A stretch of DNA of 64,000 nt from positions 992,001 to 1,056,000 of the forward strand of contig CAVZUK010000002.1 of assembly GCA_963778465.1 (NCBI GenBank), in the 5' to 3' direction. Both the position numbers and the translations under genes were made by a program. Under the pieces are notes generated by a model. The model did no database searches. It had not been told where the DNA came from and saw only the letters and a program-made list of their open reading frames with translations. Of this stretch, positions 40,781-51,098 are shown piece after piece (positions within the stretch are counted from its first letter, which is position 1; every line of letters begins with the position of its first letter). The stretch is from CAVZBW01 sp963778465. GTDB lineage: Bacteria > Actinomycetota > Acidimicrobiia > Acidimicrobiales > RAAP-2.

Positions 40781-41659
40781 GTGACGTGGAATCTCGATGC
40801 AGTGGGGCAGGAGGCGCCCCCGACTGAAGCGGCATGGACGTCGAACGACGCGTTGATCTATGCGCTCGGCGTCGGTGCGGGGGTCATCGACCCGGTCGGG
40901 TCCGAGCTGGCGTTCACGACGGAGAACAGCATCGGCGTTGCCCAGAGGGTCCTCCCCACCTTCGGCGTCGTCCTCGCCACGGGCGGGGCCGCATTCGGGC
41001 TGGCGGGTTCGATTGACGCCACCATGGCCGTGCACGGCGAGCAGGGGATCGAACTGGCCGGACCGCTCCCTGCGGAGGGCCGGGTTGTCACCACGAGCCG
41101 TCTAGCCGCTATTTATGACAAGGGTGCGGGTGCTGTCGTTGCCGTGGAGAGCCGCTCGGTCGATGCCGTCACGGGAGCATGGCGATTCACGACGACCTCG
41201 TCGCTGTTCCTTCGCGGCGGTGGCGGTTTCGGAGGAGAACGCGGTCCCTCCGGCTCTTCGAACGCTCCACCAGAGCGCGAGCCCGACTATGTCGTGCAGG
41301 CGGAAACGCGACGCGATCAGGCGCTCTTGTACCGTCTGTCGGGCGACCACAATCCTCTGCATTCTGACCCGGAGTTCGCCAGGCGTGCAGGGTTCGACGT
41401 GCCCATCCTGCACGGCTTGTGCACGTACGGATTTACCGGACGCCTCCTTCTCCACGCATTGTGCGGGTCCGACCCGGCACGTTTTGTGTCGATGCACGGT
41501 CGTTTCTCAAAACCCGTCTGGCCCGGGCAGAGCTTGACCGTGCGGGTGTGGATCGTTTCGGACGGAGTGGCTGTGTTCCGGACCGAGACCAAAGCCGGCG
41601 ACGTCGTCATCGACCAGGGCCGACTCGGATTCCTCGAGGCAGCACCGACCGCACGTTGA
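40781..41659 (+). CDS. MaoC-family enoyl-CoA hydratase 2
   Basis: A 292-residue double hot-dog protein of the MaoC/hydratase-2 family, which adds water to trans-2-enoyl-CoA giving the (3R)-hydroxy product. The catalytic block YRLSGDHNPLHSDPEFAR contains the Asp and His of the hydratase-2 motif and is followed by GFDVPILHGLCTYGF. The N-terminal hot-dog (residues 1-130) lacks these residues, as usual. GTG at 40781 has GCGGGGAGAAG upstream. It follows the SDR remnant by 18 bases; SDR plus MaoC is the classic pair for the hydration and oxidation steps of beta-oxidation of steroid or branched acyl-CoAs. The reading frame is intact. Confidence 0.9.
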   Translation: MTWNLDAVGQEAPPTEAAWTSNDALIYALGVGAGVIDPVGSELAFTTENSIGVAQRVLPTFGVVLATGGAAFGLAGSIDATMAVHGEQGIELAGPLPAEGRVVTTSRLAAIYDKGAGAVVAVESRSVDAVTGAWRFTTTSSLFLRGGGGFGGERGPSGSSNAPPEREPDYVVQAETRRDQALLYRLSGDHNPLHSDPEFARRAGFDVPILHGLCTYGFTGRLLLHALCGSDPARFVSMHGRFSKPVWPGQSLTVRVWIVSDGVAVFRTETKAGDVVIDQGRLGFLEAAPTAR

Positions 41660-41759
41660 GCATCGGGCTCCTGGGCCTTCCGCCGTACCCCGGGCCCGTG
41701 AGGACATGCGATTCTTGTGGCCCGGCAGTGGCAGTGGCGCGAGAGGAGCGGGGACGAAG

Positions 41760-42461
41760 ATGACCGACGAGGACAACGCGCTCGGACTCCTCGAGGGGAT
41801 TGCCACCACCCGTGCCATCCGGCGATTCACGGCCGAGCCGATTCCCGACGATGCGCTTGCCACCATGCTGTTCGCGGCCACACGGGCGCCCAGCGGGTCC
41901 AACCGTCAGCCGTTCCGTTTTCTGGTGCTGCGCGACGGGCCGCGGGCCCAAGAGGCGCGTCGGCTGATCGGCGAAGGCGCGCGACGGGCGTGGGGAACGA
42001 AAAGGGAGGCGGATCGCTACGACACGGGGAGTGGCACGGTAGCGACCTCGCCCAAAGCTCGGCTGGCGGCCACCATGACGCAGTTCGTCGAGGACTTCGA
42101 ACGCATCCCGGTCGTCGTGTTGCCTTGCCTCGAGCGGTACCGTGACCCGACGCCCACCGAGGGGGCGTCGATCTATCCGGCCTGCCAGAACCTCCTGCTG
42201 GCCGCACGGGCATTGGGGTACGGAGGTGTGCTCACCGGCTGGCACGCCATGGTGGAACCGGAGTTGCGCAGGTTGCTCGACGTTCCCGAGCACGTCTTCA
42301 TGGCGGCCACGATCGCTCTGGGACGGCCGGCCGGACGGCATGGGCCAGTCCGTCGCCGGCCCCTGCACGAGTTGGTCTACGAGGATGGTTGGGGCGAGTC
42401 ACCGGCCTGGGCCGTCGATCCTCCGGGGACGGAATTCACCCAGGCCGGACCACCGCGCTGA
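41760..42461 (+). CDS. Nitroreductase-family flavoprotein
   Basis: A 233-residue FMN-binding nitroreductase-fold protein. The FMN phosphate-binding RAIRRFTAEPIPDD (the usual RRS/T-type start), ATRAPSGSNRQPFRFLVL and AARALGYGGVLTGWH are all typical. Substrate might be a nitroaromatic, a quinone or an enoyl compound; several such proteins act as ene-reductases in actinobacterial catabolic clusters. ATG at 41760 is the first Met of the domain and has GGGGACGAAG in front. Frame is intact. It lies 100 bases after maoC on the same strand. Confidence 0.85.
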   Translation: MTDEDNALGLLEGIATTRAIRRFTAEPIPDDALATMLFAATRAPSGSNRQPFRFLVLRDGPRAQEARRLIGEGARRAWGTKREADRYDTGSGTVATSPKARLAATMTQFVEDFERIPVVVLPCLERYRDPTPTEGASIYPACQNLLLAARALGYGGVLTGWHAMVEPELRRLLDVPEHVFMAATIALGRPAGRHGPVRRRPLHELVYEDGWGESPAWAVDPPGTEFTQAGPPR

Positions 42462-42503
42462 GCAGGACTGTACGACGCCGCAGTGCACGATCGAGGAGAG
42501 ACC

Positions 42504-43428
42504 ATGAGTGGAATATGTGACGGGAGAGTCGTGGTGATCACGGGTGCCGGCCGCGGTCTCGGGCGGAGTCATGCCCTCGAGTTCGCCCGCCAGGGCGCCA
42601 AGGTCGTGGTGAACGATCTCGGGGTGGCCATGGACGGCGAAGCCGGTTCGGGCAGTCCGGCGGCCGAGGTGGTCGAGGAGATCCGGCACATGGGCGGCGA
42701 AGCGGTGGCCAACGGCGATGACGCTTCGGACTGGGAGGGTGCCCGACGTCTCATTGCACAGGCCGTGGAGACGTTCGGAGCGATCGACACGCTCGTCAAC
42801 AATGCCGGAATCCTGCGCGACCGCATGCTCATCAACATGACCGAGAGCGATTGGGATGCCGTGTCGCGCGTCGCACCTGAAAGGCACCTTCGCCCCCACC
42901 CGCTGGGCCGCCGTGCACTGGCGTGAGCGGGCCAAGGCGGGGGAGACGAACGAGGGCCGCGTCGTGTGCGCCAGCTCCTCCACTGGACTCTACGGGAACG
43001 CCGGCCAGATCAACTATGGGGCGGCCAAGGCGGGGATCGCCGCCTTCGCGGTGATCGCGGCTCTCGAACTCGCGCGGTACGGCGTGACGGTGAACGCCAT
43101 CGCGCCCATGGCCCTCACCCGGATGAACGAGGACCTGCCGTTCGGACAGGAGGTCATGAGCCGGTTCGCCGAGGGATTCAACCCTCTGGCGTCGGAGAAC
43201 GTGTCACCGCTGGTCGTGTGGTTGGGAAGCGATGCTTCTCGGGACGTGACCGGTCGCATCTTCAACGTGCATGGTGGCTACATCAGCGTGGCCGAAGGAT
43301 GGCGGGCCGGACCGAGTGTCGACAAAACGGCGCGGTGGGATCCCGCGGAGCTCTCCGACGTCGTCCCGGACCTGGTGGCGAAGGCGGGCCCGACCACCGA
43401 TATCACGGGCACCGTCCCCGCACTGTGA
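42504..43428 (+). pseudogene. SDR (HSD17B4/FabG-like 3-hydroxyacyl-CoA dehydrogenase), one frameshift
   Basis: Two adjacent frames together give a complete SDR of about 307 residues. The first (to about 42870) has ITGAGRGLGRSHALEF and LVNNAGILRDRML; the second continues HLKGTFAPTRWAAVHW, VCASSSTGLYGNAGQ, the active-site NYGAAKAG and GVTVNAIAPMALTRM. One extra base at 42870-42874 (the g between gtc and cac) explains the break. The family resembles the dehydrogenase part of peroxisomal multifunctional enzyme 2, which pairs with MaoC hydratases. ATG at 42504 follows GAGGAGAG. Either a recent mutation or a sequencing error; the rest of the gene is well preserved. Confidence 0.82.
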
Positions 43429-43438
43429 GGCGCTGTTC

Positions 43439-44323
43439 ATGACGACCGCAGGACAGACCCCGGAGTTGAGCCCCGGACTCGAGACGTTTCTCGAATCGGT
43501 CCGTCGCGGCTTCCTGGTGACCCGGCGCCAGGACGGGAGCCCGACAACGCACCCGCTGACCCCGTTGTGGGCCGACGGTGCCATCCACTTCAACACCTAT
43601 CGAAAGAGCGCCAAGGTCCGCAATCTTCTTCGCCATCCACGTGTCGCCTGCGTCCTCACCTCGGCCGACGACGACGTGTCCTATTTTGCACTGGAGTGTC
43701 GAGGCTCCGCCGAGGTCTTGGATCTGCGGGATATCCCCGATTCGATCCTCGGCGTCGACGACAAAGGTCAGGTGATGGATGCGTCCGACCTGGACCGCGT
43801 GCGCAAGAACGTCGCCTCGGGGAAGCGCATCTATCTGCGGATGGTCCCCGAGGAGTGGACGGTGTGCGAAACCCTGGCGCCGAACGTCGCCGCCCCGCCG
43901 GATCAGCTGGCACCCGACCCGGATGCGCTGGCAGGCGCGTTGGTCCCCTCGCATATCGCGATGACCGCAGAAGAAGCCATGGCATTCCTGCGGCAGAAGC
44001 AGGTCGCCGTTCTCGGCTCAGTGGACGGAGAAGGAACCCCCAGGGGACGACCGGTCCGCTACACCGTCGGGCGCGGCGTCCTGCATCTGACCGTGCCCCG
44101 CCTTTCGCCGTCCTTGGTGGACCTGGCGGAGGGTCCACGTGCCGCAGCCACCATCGAGGAGTTTCCTTCGTACGACAAGATCCGCGGGGTGATGGCCCAT
44201 GGTCCCACCCGTTTTTTTGTCGATCCGCCGACGGCGGACGGAGTGGGGGAGTGGACCGAAGTCGGGCTGCGTGTCGACCGGCTCGTGAGTTTCGACTTCA
44301 GCAAAATCAGCCGCGCCCACTGA
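43439..44323 (+). CDS. Pyridoxamine-5'-phosphate-oxidase-fold protein, two domains (F420/FMN type)
   Basis: A 294-residue protein with two tandem split-barrel domains. Domain 1 (residues 10-145) starts LETFLESVRRGFLVTRRQDG and contains THPLTPLWADGAIHFNTYR, the cofactor-facing strand pair; domain 2 (residues about 180-294) repeats the pattern with AVLGSVDGEGTPRGRPVRY. This fold in actinobacteria binds F420, FMN or heme and commonly reduces small molecules. ATG at 43439 is ten bases after the SDR stop. Frame intact. Possible reductase for an intermediate of the surrounding pathway; no precise reaction can be given. Confidence 0.8.
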   Translation: MTTAGQTPELSPGLETFLESVRRGFLVTRRQDGSPTTHPLTPLWADGAIHFNTYRKSAKVRNLLRHPRVACVLTSADDDVSYFALECRGSAEVLDLRDIPDSILGVDDKGQVMDASDLDRVRKNVASGKRIYLRMVPEEWTVCETLAPNVAAPPDQLAPDPDALAGALVPSHIAMTAEEAMAFLRQKQVAVLGSVDGEGTPRGRPVRYTVGRGVLHLTVPRLSPSLVDLAEGPRAAATIEEFPSYDKIRGVMAHGPTRFFVDPPTADGVGEWTEVGLRVDRLVSFDFSKISRAH

Positions 44324-44349
44324 GCAGTGCCGGCGAACAGCCGACGGCG

Positions 44350-46781
44350 TCAGAGGCCGGATGGTCGCGTGCCGATGACGGCGTCCGCTCGTAGCACATC
44401 GAGGTCGTCGCTCGTGACACCCACGCTGGTGAAGATTTCCTCGTTGTGCTCTCCGAGGAGGGGCGCGGGCCGGCGGAACCATGGGGCCCGTCGAGATCCG
44501 ACGACAATCGGCCAGGCCGGAAAACGCTTGGTGCCCACGATGGGGTGGGTCACGTCTTCCCAGAAGCCTCGGGCGTTCATCTGGTCATCGAGGTCGACGT
44601 CATAGGAGTGGATCACCGGCTCCACCGGCACCCCCGCCGCCCGCAACGTTGACAACGCATCCTTCTGGCTCTGTCGTCCGAACCATGAGGTGAGCTCCGT
44701 GGTCAGACGCTCGACGGCGTCACTGCGTCCTTGTGCGGAGTCGAGCGCAGGATCGAGCGTCCACGCCGGGCTGCCCAGCGCCACACGGAGCGCCCGCCAG
44801 TCCTGATCGGTGGACAACCGCAGGGCCACCCACTGTTCCTCTTCGACGGTGGCGTACACCCCTTGATGGGCGGTGCCCGGCTGGCGGTTCCCCAGCCGTT
44901 CCATCAGGTGCCCGTAGACGGCGTGTTCGAGTACCTGCTCAATGTTGAGATTGCCCGCGAGGTCGATCATGGCCTGTTCGATCTGCTGTCCCTCACCCGT
45001 ACGGCCCGGTGTTCGAGCGCGGTGAGGATCGCGAAGGCAGAGTGCATGCCGGCCAAGGGGTCGCAGACCCCGGGAATGGTGGGGAGACTGTCGGTGTAGC
45101 CGGTGATCCACGCCAGGCCCGACACCTGCTCCATCGATGCTGCGAACCCAGGGCGATCACGCCACGGGCCTTCGAGGCCGAACCCGGGCATGCGCATCAT
45201 GATGATGTCAGGCTTGACCTTTTGAAGCTCCTCATATGTCAGTCCGAACTGCTCCATGACGCGGGGGGTGAAGTTCTCGATCACCACATCGGCCGTCGCG
45301 GCCAGACGCAGCGCAATGTCGCGACCTCGCGGGTCCGAGAGCTTCAGCGTCACGCCGCGCTTGTTCAAGTTGGCGGACTGGTAGATGGCACCTTGTTCGT
45401 ACCATTGCTCGACCGACGACTCGAGGAGGACGCTGAACCGCATGGGGTCGGGCCGCTGGATCGATTCGACCTTGATGACGTCGGCTCCGAGAGCCGCCAG
45501 GTACTCTGTGCACATCGGTCCGGCCAAGAAAGCGGTGAAGTCGAGCACCCGTACTCCTTCGAGCGGAAGCCCGGGTGCGGGGTCCGCCGCCCCCGTCGGC
45601 ATGAACGGTCGTCCTGTCGCGTTCATCGGGTTGACAGCGTCGAGCCCATCTCCCGCAGGCCGGCGCTCGTCGAGGGTCGGCGCGCGGCCAGGTTGCCGGC
45701 GCGCGATGGAGCTGGACCGGAAAGGAGGGCGCGGGTGCGGGAAGACGCCCCGAGGATTGACGCCGTAAAGCTCGCGCTCTTCCACCTGCTCGAGATGGGG
45801 AAAGATCTTCCCGTTGCCGAGGGGCACCGTGGGAATCCGGTACATCGACCCGATCCGGACGACCTCGTCGACGGTGTGCCGGCTCGTCCAATCGGTGATG
45901 GCCTTGAGCACATCCGGCCGACGGCGATTGACCAAGACCTGCAGCGACTCATCGTCTGCCAGGTCGGGTCGTTCGATCATTTCGAGGAACGTCGTCCACT
46001 GCGCCATGGTGATCGTGGCCATCCCGACGTAGCCGTCGCGGCAGGGCTCGATGCTGGGGGTCATCGTGTAGGTCGAGCGTCGGCGCACGCCGCCCGGCAT
46101 GCTCGCCGCTACGGACGGATAGCAGATGAAGGTCATCGTGAGGGCTTCGAGGGCGGAGATGTCGACGAGGTCGCCGAGGCCCGATCGACGACGCGACGAG
46201 AGCACGCTGACGGCACCGAGTGCCCCGTAGGTCCCGACCGCCCATTCGGCCACCGCGCCACCGACGGCAAGCGGGAGGCCTTCGCTGCTGCCGTGGTTGT
46301 GCAGGGAACCCGAGAGAGCCTGGAGCAGAAAGTCCGACGATTGCTCCGTGGCACGCGGGCCGGTGAGTCCGAAGGCCGACAGGCTGACGACCACCAGCTC
46401 GGAGTGGGCCGCTCGGAGAGCAACCGGATCGACGTGTGCGTCGGTGATGGCGCCATGCCCGCCGAACGTCGAGATGATGCACACATCAGCTGAGGCGGCG
46501 AGCGCGGCCACGGCGGTGTCGGATCCAGGCGTGTGGAGGTCGAGGACCACACTGTCCTGCGACGACGCCAGGAACCGGAAGAGGGCGCCGTCGGGGTCAC
46601 CGTCGCTCCCGACGTCACCGTTCACAGACCAGTGCCGCAGGCTGTGGCCATTGGGGTGTTCGACCCGTGTCACGGTGGCCCCGGCGTCGCTCAGGAGCTT
46701 GGCGCAATAGGCGCCCGCGACGTCATCGGAGAGGTCGAGGACACGCAACCCCTCGAGGCCGGGAAGAGGGCCGCCCGTCAC
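44350..46781 (-). pseudogene. Two-domain CaiB/BaiF-type CoA-transferase, one frameshift
   Basis: About 810 codons in two frames. Domain 1 begins GLEGLRVLDLSDDVAGAYCA and domain 2 begins GVRVLDFTAFLAGPMCTEYL then AALGADVIKVESIQ, each the N-terminal signature of family III CoA-transferases. The usual active-site Asp region lies near LGDLVDISALEALT in domain 1 and in GQQIEQAMIDLAGNL in domain 2. The frames change near 45003, where one missing C in the tract ggcccgtac-like sequence would restore ALEHRARTGEGQQIEQ. GTG at 46781 overlaps the stop of the ligase fragment. Such double-domain transferases activate bile-acid-like or carnitine-like acids; substrate here is unknown. Confidence 0.8.
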
Positions 46782-47111
46782 GGGGCGCTGGGTGATGCAA
46801 GAAGCGCCGTGGCCGTTTCTCGCGCCCACGCATAGTCCACTCGCCTGCCGTCGCGCTCGATCGCATCGACGCTCAAGACATCGTGGGGCACTTTGAATCC
46901 GGAGAGCCGGCCGACGAGGAACTGGCGCACTTCCTCTGCGCTCGGCGCAGTCTGTCCGGGTTTCGGCGCCACCAGCGCGACGAGGACTTCGCCGTTCCTG
47001 CCGTCGGACATGCCGATAACGGCTGCGGCGGCGATGGAAGGGGTGATAGCAGAGCACGCCCTCCACCTCATCGGGAAACACGTTCTCGCCTCCGACACGG
47101 ATTGGTTTCAT
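46778..47111 (-). pseudogene. C-terminal fragment of an AMP-binding acyl-CoA synthetase, frameshifted
   Basis: Encodes only the last about 110 residues of an ANL ligase. It starts MKPIRVGGENVFPDEVEG, which is the internal A8 motif of a normal ligase, then after a one-base shift near 47038 continues SIAAAAVIGMSDGRNGEVLV and FLVGRLSGFKVPHDVLSVDA. The last motif reads ERDGRRVDYAW where a catalytic Lys is expected (GK), so the Lys seems replaced. A good ribosome site (AAGGAGGAA) stands seven bases before this ATG, as if an internal deletion brought the original gene start next to the C-terminal part. The adenylation domain is missing. Confidence 0.7.
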
Positions 47112-47163
47112 GACCGGTTCCTCCTTGTTCGACCCGAGCCCGGAGCGGTCGGCCGCGACGACC

Positions 47164-47956
47164 TCACGACGGGGCGTCCGCTCCCGAAGCGTCGATGGAA
47201 TAGCCGATCTCTTCGAGCAGGTCGAGCGAGTATTGCACCGTGCCGGTGAGGGTGCGCGCCGTCTGCCCGGCGAGATAGACGGCGGCAGCGCCGATGGCCT
47301 CGGGCTCTTCGATCATCTCGGGGAGGGACATCGATGCCCCCGGCGACGGCCCCTTCCGTCATGACAACCTTGCGCGGCGCCAGGCAGTTGACCGCAACAT
47401 CGTACGGTGCCATTTCGGTGGCCAGACCGGCGTAGTAGCGCTCGATACCCGCTTTGGAGACCCAGTAGGCGTTCGAGCCGAGCTCGGTCTGGAAGACCCC
47501 CGTTGTCGTGATGGCGATGAGCGAGCCGCGCTCGGTGCTCCATGACCGAGGGCAGCACGGCACGTGTGACGAGGAACGTGCCCGTGAGGTTCACCCGAAG
47601 GCAGAGCTCCCATCGTTTGAGGGGGGTGTCGAGGGTCGCGCCCATCCACAGGGCGCCTTGCGTTGGCCACCAGAATGTCGATCGGTCCGAGCTCGGATCC
47701 GGCCCGGGTCGACCGCGTCCTGGACGGACGCCTCGTCGGTGACGTCGCACACGACGGGGAGCGCCGTACCGCCACGGGCCGTGATGGCATCGGCGACGGA
47801 GAAGATCGTGCCCGCCAATTTGCCCGGCTTCTCGGTCCGCGCCGCCACAGCAACCGAGGCTCCGGCCCGCGCCAGTGCCATCGCAATGTCGCGGCCGATG
47901 CCGCGGCTCGCCCCGGCGACGAAGGCCACCCGGTCGTCCAGCCTCGGCAGGTTCAC
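47164..47956 (-). pseudogene. SDR-family oxidoreductase, several frameshifts
   Basis: Pieces in different frames assemble into one SDR of about 265 residues: RVAFVAGASRGIGRDIAMAL (cofactor site), GPIDILVANA, then RVNLTGTFLVTRAVLPSVM, ITTTGVFQTELGSNAY with the active site YWVSKAG, and a C-terminal piece AAAVYLAGQTARTLTGTVQY ending at 47164. Frame changes fall near 47330, 47540, 47660 and 47705. GTG at 47956 is the likely start (VNLPRLDDRV). The four breaks in 0.8 kb mean it cannot be made as sequenced. Divergent from the Rieske oxygenase gene; a palindromic operator candidate lies between them. Confidence 0.75.
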
Positions 47957-48049
47957 CCCCCTGATCCTCCAGATCTCATTTGTGCCCGTGCGGCTGTGCC
48001 CCTTTGGCCCAGTTCCGCCACCCCGCATCCCCTCGGGGCCCCGGGGCCG

Positions 48050-48074
48050 AGAATAGCATTCTGGTATTCTAGAG
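48050..48074. promoter_or_regulatory. Palindromic operator candidate upstream of the Rieske oxygenase
   Basis: AGAATAGCATTCT (48050-48062) is a perfect 5-3-5 inverted repeat (AGAAT/ATTCT), followed by another half-site TATTCT at 48065-48070. It is the most AT-rich stretch of the divergent SDR/Rieske intergenic region. A near copy, GGAATAGTATTCT, stands before the amidohydrolase at 54883-54895. The TetR-type regulator at 54083 is the natural candidate to bind both. Confidence 0.55.
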
Positions 48075-48119
48075 TCAGAGTAAAGCGGCCGCGTGGGCCG
48101 ATGGGGAGGGTGAAGCCCG

Positions 48120-49448
48120 ATGGTGATGACGCTCGAGCCGCGAGGGGGACCTGGTTCCCACCACGCAGGCCAACATCATTCCCAAGGAGCGCTACGTCTC
48201 CCAGGAGTTCTTCGACCTCGAGATGGAAGGCTGTGGCCCCGGGTGTGGCAGATGGCGTGTCGCGAGGAGGAAGTCCCCCGCGTGGGCGACTACCTCGAGT
48301 ACATCATTGGCGACCAGTCGATCCTGATCATGCGGTCAGCGGTCCCGACACCATCTCGGCCTTCTACAACACCTGTCCGCACAAAGGCACCCGCCTGGCC
48401 GCCGGGGTCGGCAACTTCGCCACCGGGGAGATCCGCTGCCGCTTCCACGCCTGGCGCTTCGAGCTCGACGGGCACCAACAAAGAGGTGGTCGACCGCTTC
48501 GACTTCCCCTCGTCGATGACCGATGCCGAGGTCTGCTTGCACCAGATCAAGGTCGGGCGCTGGGGCGGCTTCGTCTTCATCAACATGGACCCGGACGCAG
48601 AGTCGCTCGAGTCGTTCCTCGGCCCGCTCCCGGCCCTGCTCGCCCCCTACGGGTTCGAAAAGATGCGCTTTCGTTCCTATCGCAGCGTCATCCTCCCGGC
48701 CAACTGGAAGAGTGCCCTCGACGCCTTCAACGAGGGCTATCACGTCCAAGGGACCCACCCCCAGCTCTTGCGCTGGACCGACGACACGAACCTGCAGTAC
48801 GGGCCGCTCGGCAAGCACAACCACATGGGCGCCATGGGCCAGGTCAAGCACGAGATCCGCCCGAGCCCGCGTCTGGGACTCGGGCCGGGCGACTACGACG
48901 AGCGCGAGCTGTTGGCCGTCATGATCGACGAGCTCGGGGGCCTGTTCCTCAAAGAGGAGCGCCAAAAGGTGCTCGCCCTCAAAGACACGCCCCTGCCCGA
49001 GGGCACCACGGCCATGGACGCCTACAACGCACTGCGGGTCACGATGCTGCGGGCCAAGGGGATCGATCTGGACCACCTCAGCGACGAGCAGCTCCTCATG
49101 ACCGACGACGTGCACTTCTTCCCCAACGTGGTCGGTCCCATCTACCCCGGCTCGACCACCTTGTTCCGCACCCGCCCCAACGGCCTCGACCCCCACAGCT
49201 CGATCAAGGACCTGTGGACCCTCGAGTGGGTCGCCCCCGACGAGGACCGCCCGATGTGCGAACGCAAGTTCTACCCCGACTGGGCGGCCAAGGACTGGGG
49301 CCTCGTCACCAACCAGGACTACGCCAACATGGCCCACGTCCAGGCCGGCATGCGCTCACGGGGCTGCAGCGGGTTGCGCCTCAACCCGCGCCAAGAGCAC
49401 AACGTCATCCACATGCACGAGGTCATCGACGAATACCTCTGCTCGTAG
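48120..49448 (+). pseudogene. Rieske non-heme iron oxygenase, alpha subunit, frameshifted in the N-terminal part
   Basis: Ring-hydroxylating oxygenase component of about 440 residues. The [2Fe-2S] Rieske ligands are in two pieces, NTCPHKGTRL and CRFHAWRFELDG, and the mononuclear iron site is in NWKSALDAFNEGYHVQGTHP with its two His. The frame changes near 48145 (a run of five G), 48230, 48335 and 48470; after 48480 it is open to the stop at 49448. Joined pieces read DLVPTTQANIIPKERYVSQE, LWPRVWQMACREEE and AFYNTCPHKGT. ATG at 48120 has GGGGAGGG upstream. The ferredoxin follows directly; a reductase is not in the segment. Aromatic or steroid ring hydroxylation is likely. Confidence 0.82.
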
Positions 49449-49468
49449 AAGAACGATCCGGTACGAAC

Positions 49469-49783
49469 GTGGTGACCGTGCACATCGAGCCGTCCGGCAT
49501 CGACGTCGACGTGGCCGAGGGTAAGAGCGTGATGGCAGAAGCAGAACGTCAAGGGTTGTTCTGGCCGACCATCTGTCACGGGTTGGCCGAGTGTCACACC
49601 TGCTTCTTCGAAGTGATCGAAGGTGAGGAGAACCTCGAGCCGCCCAACGAACTCGAGGTGGCCGCGTTGAAGGACTTCTCCGGCCGTTCGTGGTACGACG
49701 GCAAGGTCATCCGCCTGGCCTGCCAGGCGCGGGTGCGCGGTGAGGTCACGGTGCGCAAGCCCGGCGTACGGCCGGCCTCATGA
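49469..49783 (+). CDS. Plant-type [2Fe-2S] ferredoxin
   Basis: A 104-residue ferredoxin with the cluster ligands Cys36, Cys42, Cys45 and Cys85 (CHGLAECHTC, then LACQAR). It should pass electrons to the Rieske oxygenase encoded 20 bases upstream. The GTG at 49469 (or the next codon, GTG at 49472) starts the family-like VTVHIEPSGIDVDVAEG. Sequence between Cys45 and Cys85 is slightly longer than in short adrenodoxin-type proteins and includes NLEPPNELEVAALKDF. Frame intact; the last 38 bases overlap the convergent CoA-transferase frame. Confidence 0.88.
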   Translation: MVTVHIEPSGIDVDVAEGKSVMAEAERQGLFWPTICHGLAECHTCFFEVIEGEENLEPPNELEVAALKDFSGRSWYDGKVIRLACQARVRGEVTVRKPGVRPAS

Positions 49784-50974
49784 GCACTTGGTCCACGTGT
49801 TCAGGAGAGGCTGGCGTAGGCCCCGGTTCTGTCCGAAGCGTGTAATCTCGGTCGGTGCCGAATCCCCAATCCGCCAGGATGCCCAGCGCGTCGGCGCCCA
49901 GCGTCGGGGGTGGGGTGGGGTCGGTCGGCGCAGTGCGCGAGAAGCGCGGTGCGGGAGATGGCTGCAGCGAGTCACCCACCATGACATAGCCGGCACGCTC
50001 CCGATTGTGCGGATGGCCGGGGACTTCGAGCGGGGTGAGGACCGGCGTGATGCACGTGTCCGTTCCGGCGGCGAGTTCGGCCCATTCGTCCCGGGTCCGT
50101 TGCGCGATGGCAGCGGCGATCCGTGCTCGGAGCTCCGGCCACGTGTTCTGGTTCATCTGGTCGGGGAGATCCGGTCCGCCGATGCCGAGGAGCTCCACAA
50201 ACGCAGCCCAGAATTGGCTTTCCACGGCCCCGACGGCCACCCACTTCCCGTCGGAAGTCTCATAGGAGTCGTAATAGGGGGCACCGCCGTCGAGGGCGTT
50301 GGTCCCGCGCTCGCTCGCTCCACATCCGCCTCGCCCGTCATCTCGAAGAACATGGTGGCCAGCAGGGCGCTTCCGTCGATCATTGCCCCATCGACCACTT
50401 GACCGACTCCCGAGATGCGCGATTCGAGCATGGCGCAGACCATGCCGAAGGCGAGCATCATGCCGCCGCCGCCGAAATCCCCGACGAGGTTCAGCGGGGG
50501 GACCGGCGCAGCTCCGGGGCGCCCCACCATGCTGAGCACGCCCGAGAGCGCGATGTAGTTGATGTCGTGGCCCGCCATCATCCGCCATGGGCCCTCCTGC
50601 CCCCATCCGGTCGCACGGCCGTAGATCAGTTTTGGGTTCTTGGCCTGGCAGGCATCAGGACCGAATCCGAGTCGTTCGGCGACGCCTGGTCGGAAGGCCT
50701 CGATGAGGCCGTCGGCCCGTCCGATCAGATCGAGCAGCAGGGAGAGCCCGGCCTCGGCCTTGAGGTCGATGGCGATCGACCTTCGGCTGCGCCCGAGTAC
50801 GCCGTCGTACGGCGCCGGCGTGGGCCGGTCCACGCGGACGACATCGGCCCCCATGTCGGCCAGCATCATGGCGCAGAAGGGTCCCGCACCGAGGCCTGCC
50901 ACCTCGACGATGCGAATGCCGGCCAATGGACCACCACGGCTGGTGCTCGACGATGCTCCGGCCTCAATGACCAT
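49746..50974 (-). pseudogene. CaiB/BaiF-family protein, alpha-methylacyl-CoA racemase-like, one frameshift
   Basis: Family III CoA-transferase-fold protein most like alpha-methylacyl-CoA racemase, which inverts the 2-methyl centre of branched acyl- or steroid-side-chain CoAs. N-terminal PLAGIRIVEVAGLGAGPFCA and MMLADMGADVVRVDRP, active-site region GHDINYIALSGVLSMVG and LNLVGDFGGGGMMLAFG are in one frame; from about 50312 the next frame continues GTNALDGGAPYYDSYET and SDGKWVAVGAVE. A single indel in the gcgctcgctcgct repeat explains the break. The C-terminus overlaps the ferredoxin gene antisense. ATG at 50974. Racemase use in bile-acid or cholesterol-type side-chain degradation fits the thiolase/DUF35 pair next to it. 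Confidence 0.8.
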
Positions 50975-50993
50975 ACAATCTCCCCCTCCGTAC

Positions 50994-51020
50994 GTGGCGA
51001 ACGTGGCGAACGTGGCGAAC
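50994..51020. repeat. Three tandem copies of a 9-base repeat in a divergent intergenic region
   Basis: GTGGCGAAC is repeated three times without interruption between the racemase-like gene (minus) and the thiolase gene (plus). The 124-base gap otherwise shows nothing clear except a GAAGGAG ribosome site at its right end. It may be a regulator-binding array or slippage product. Confidence 0.8.
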
Positions 51021-51098
51021 GCTCACACGGTAGCGAATCGGCCCGAGTCGGGTCACCCGGTGTTGTGCATCATCAATGGAATCGACGAAGGAGAGTGC

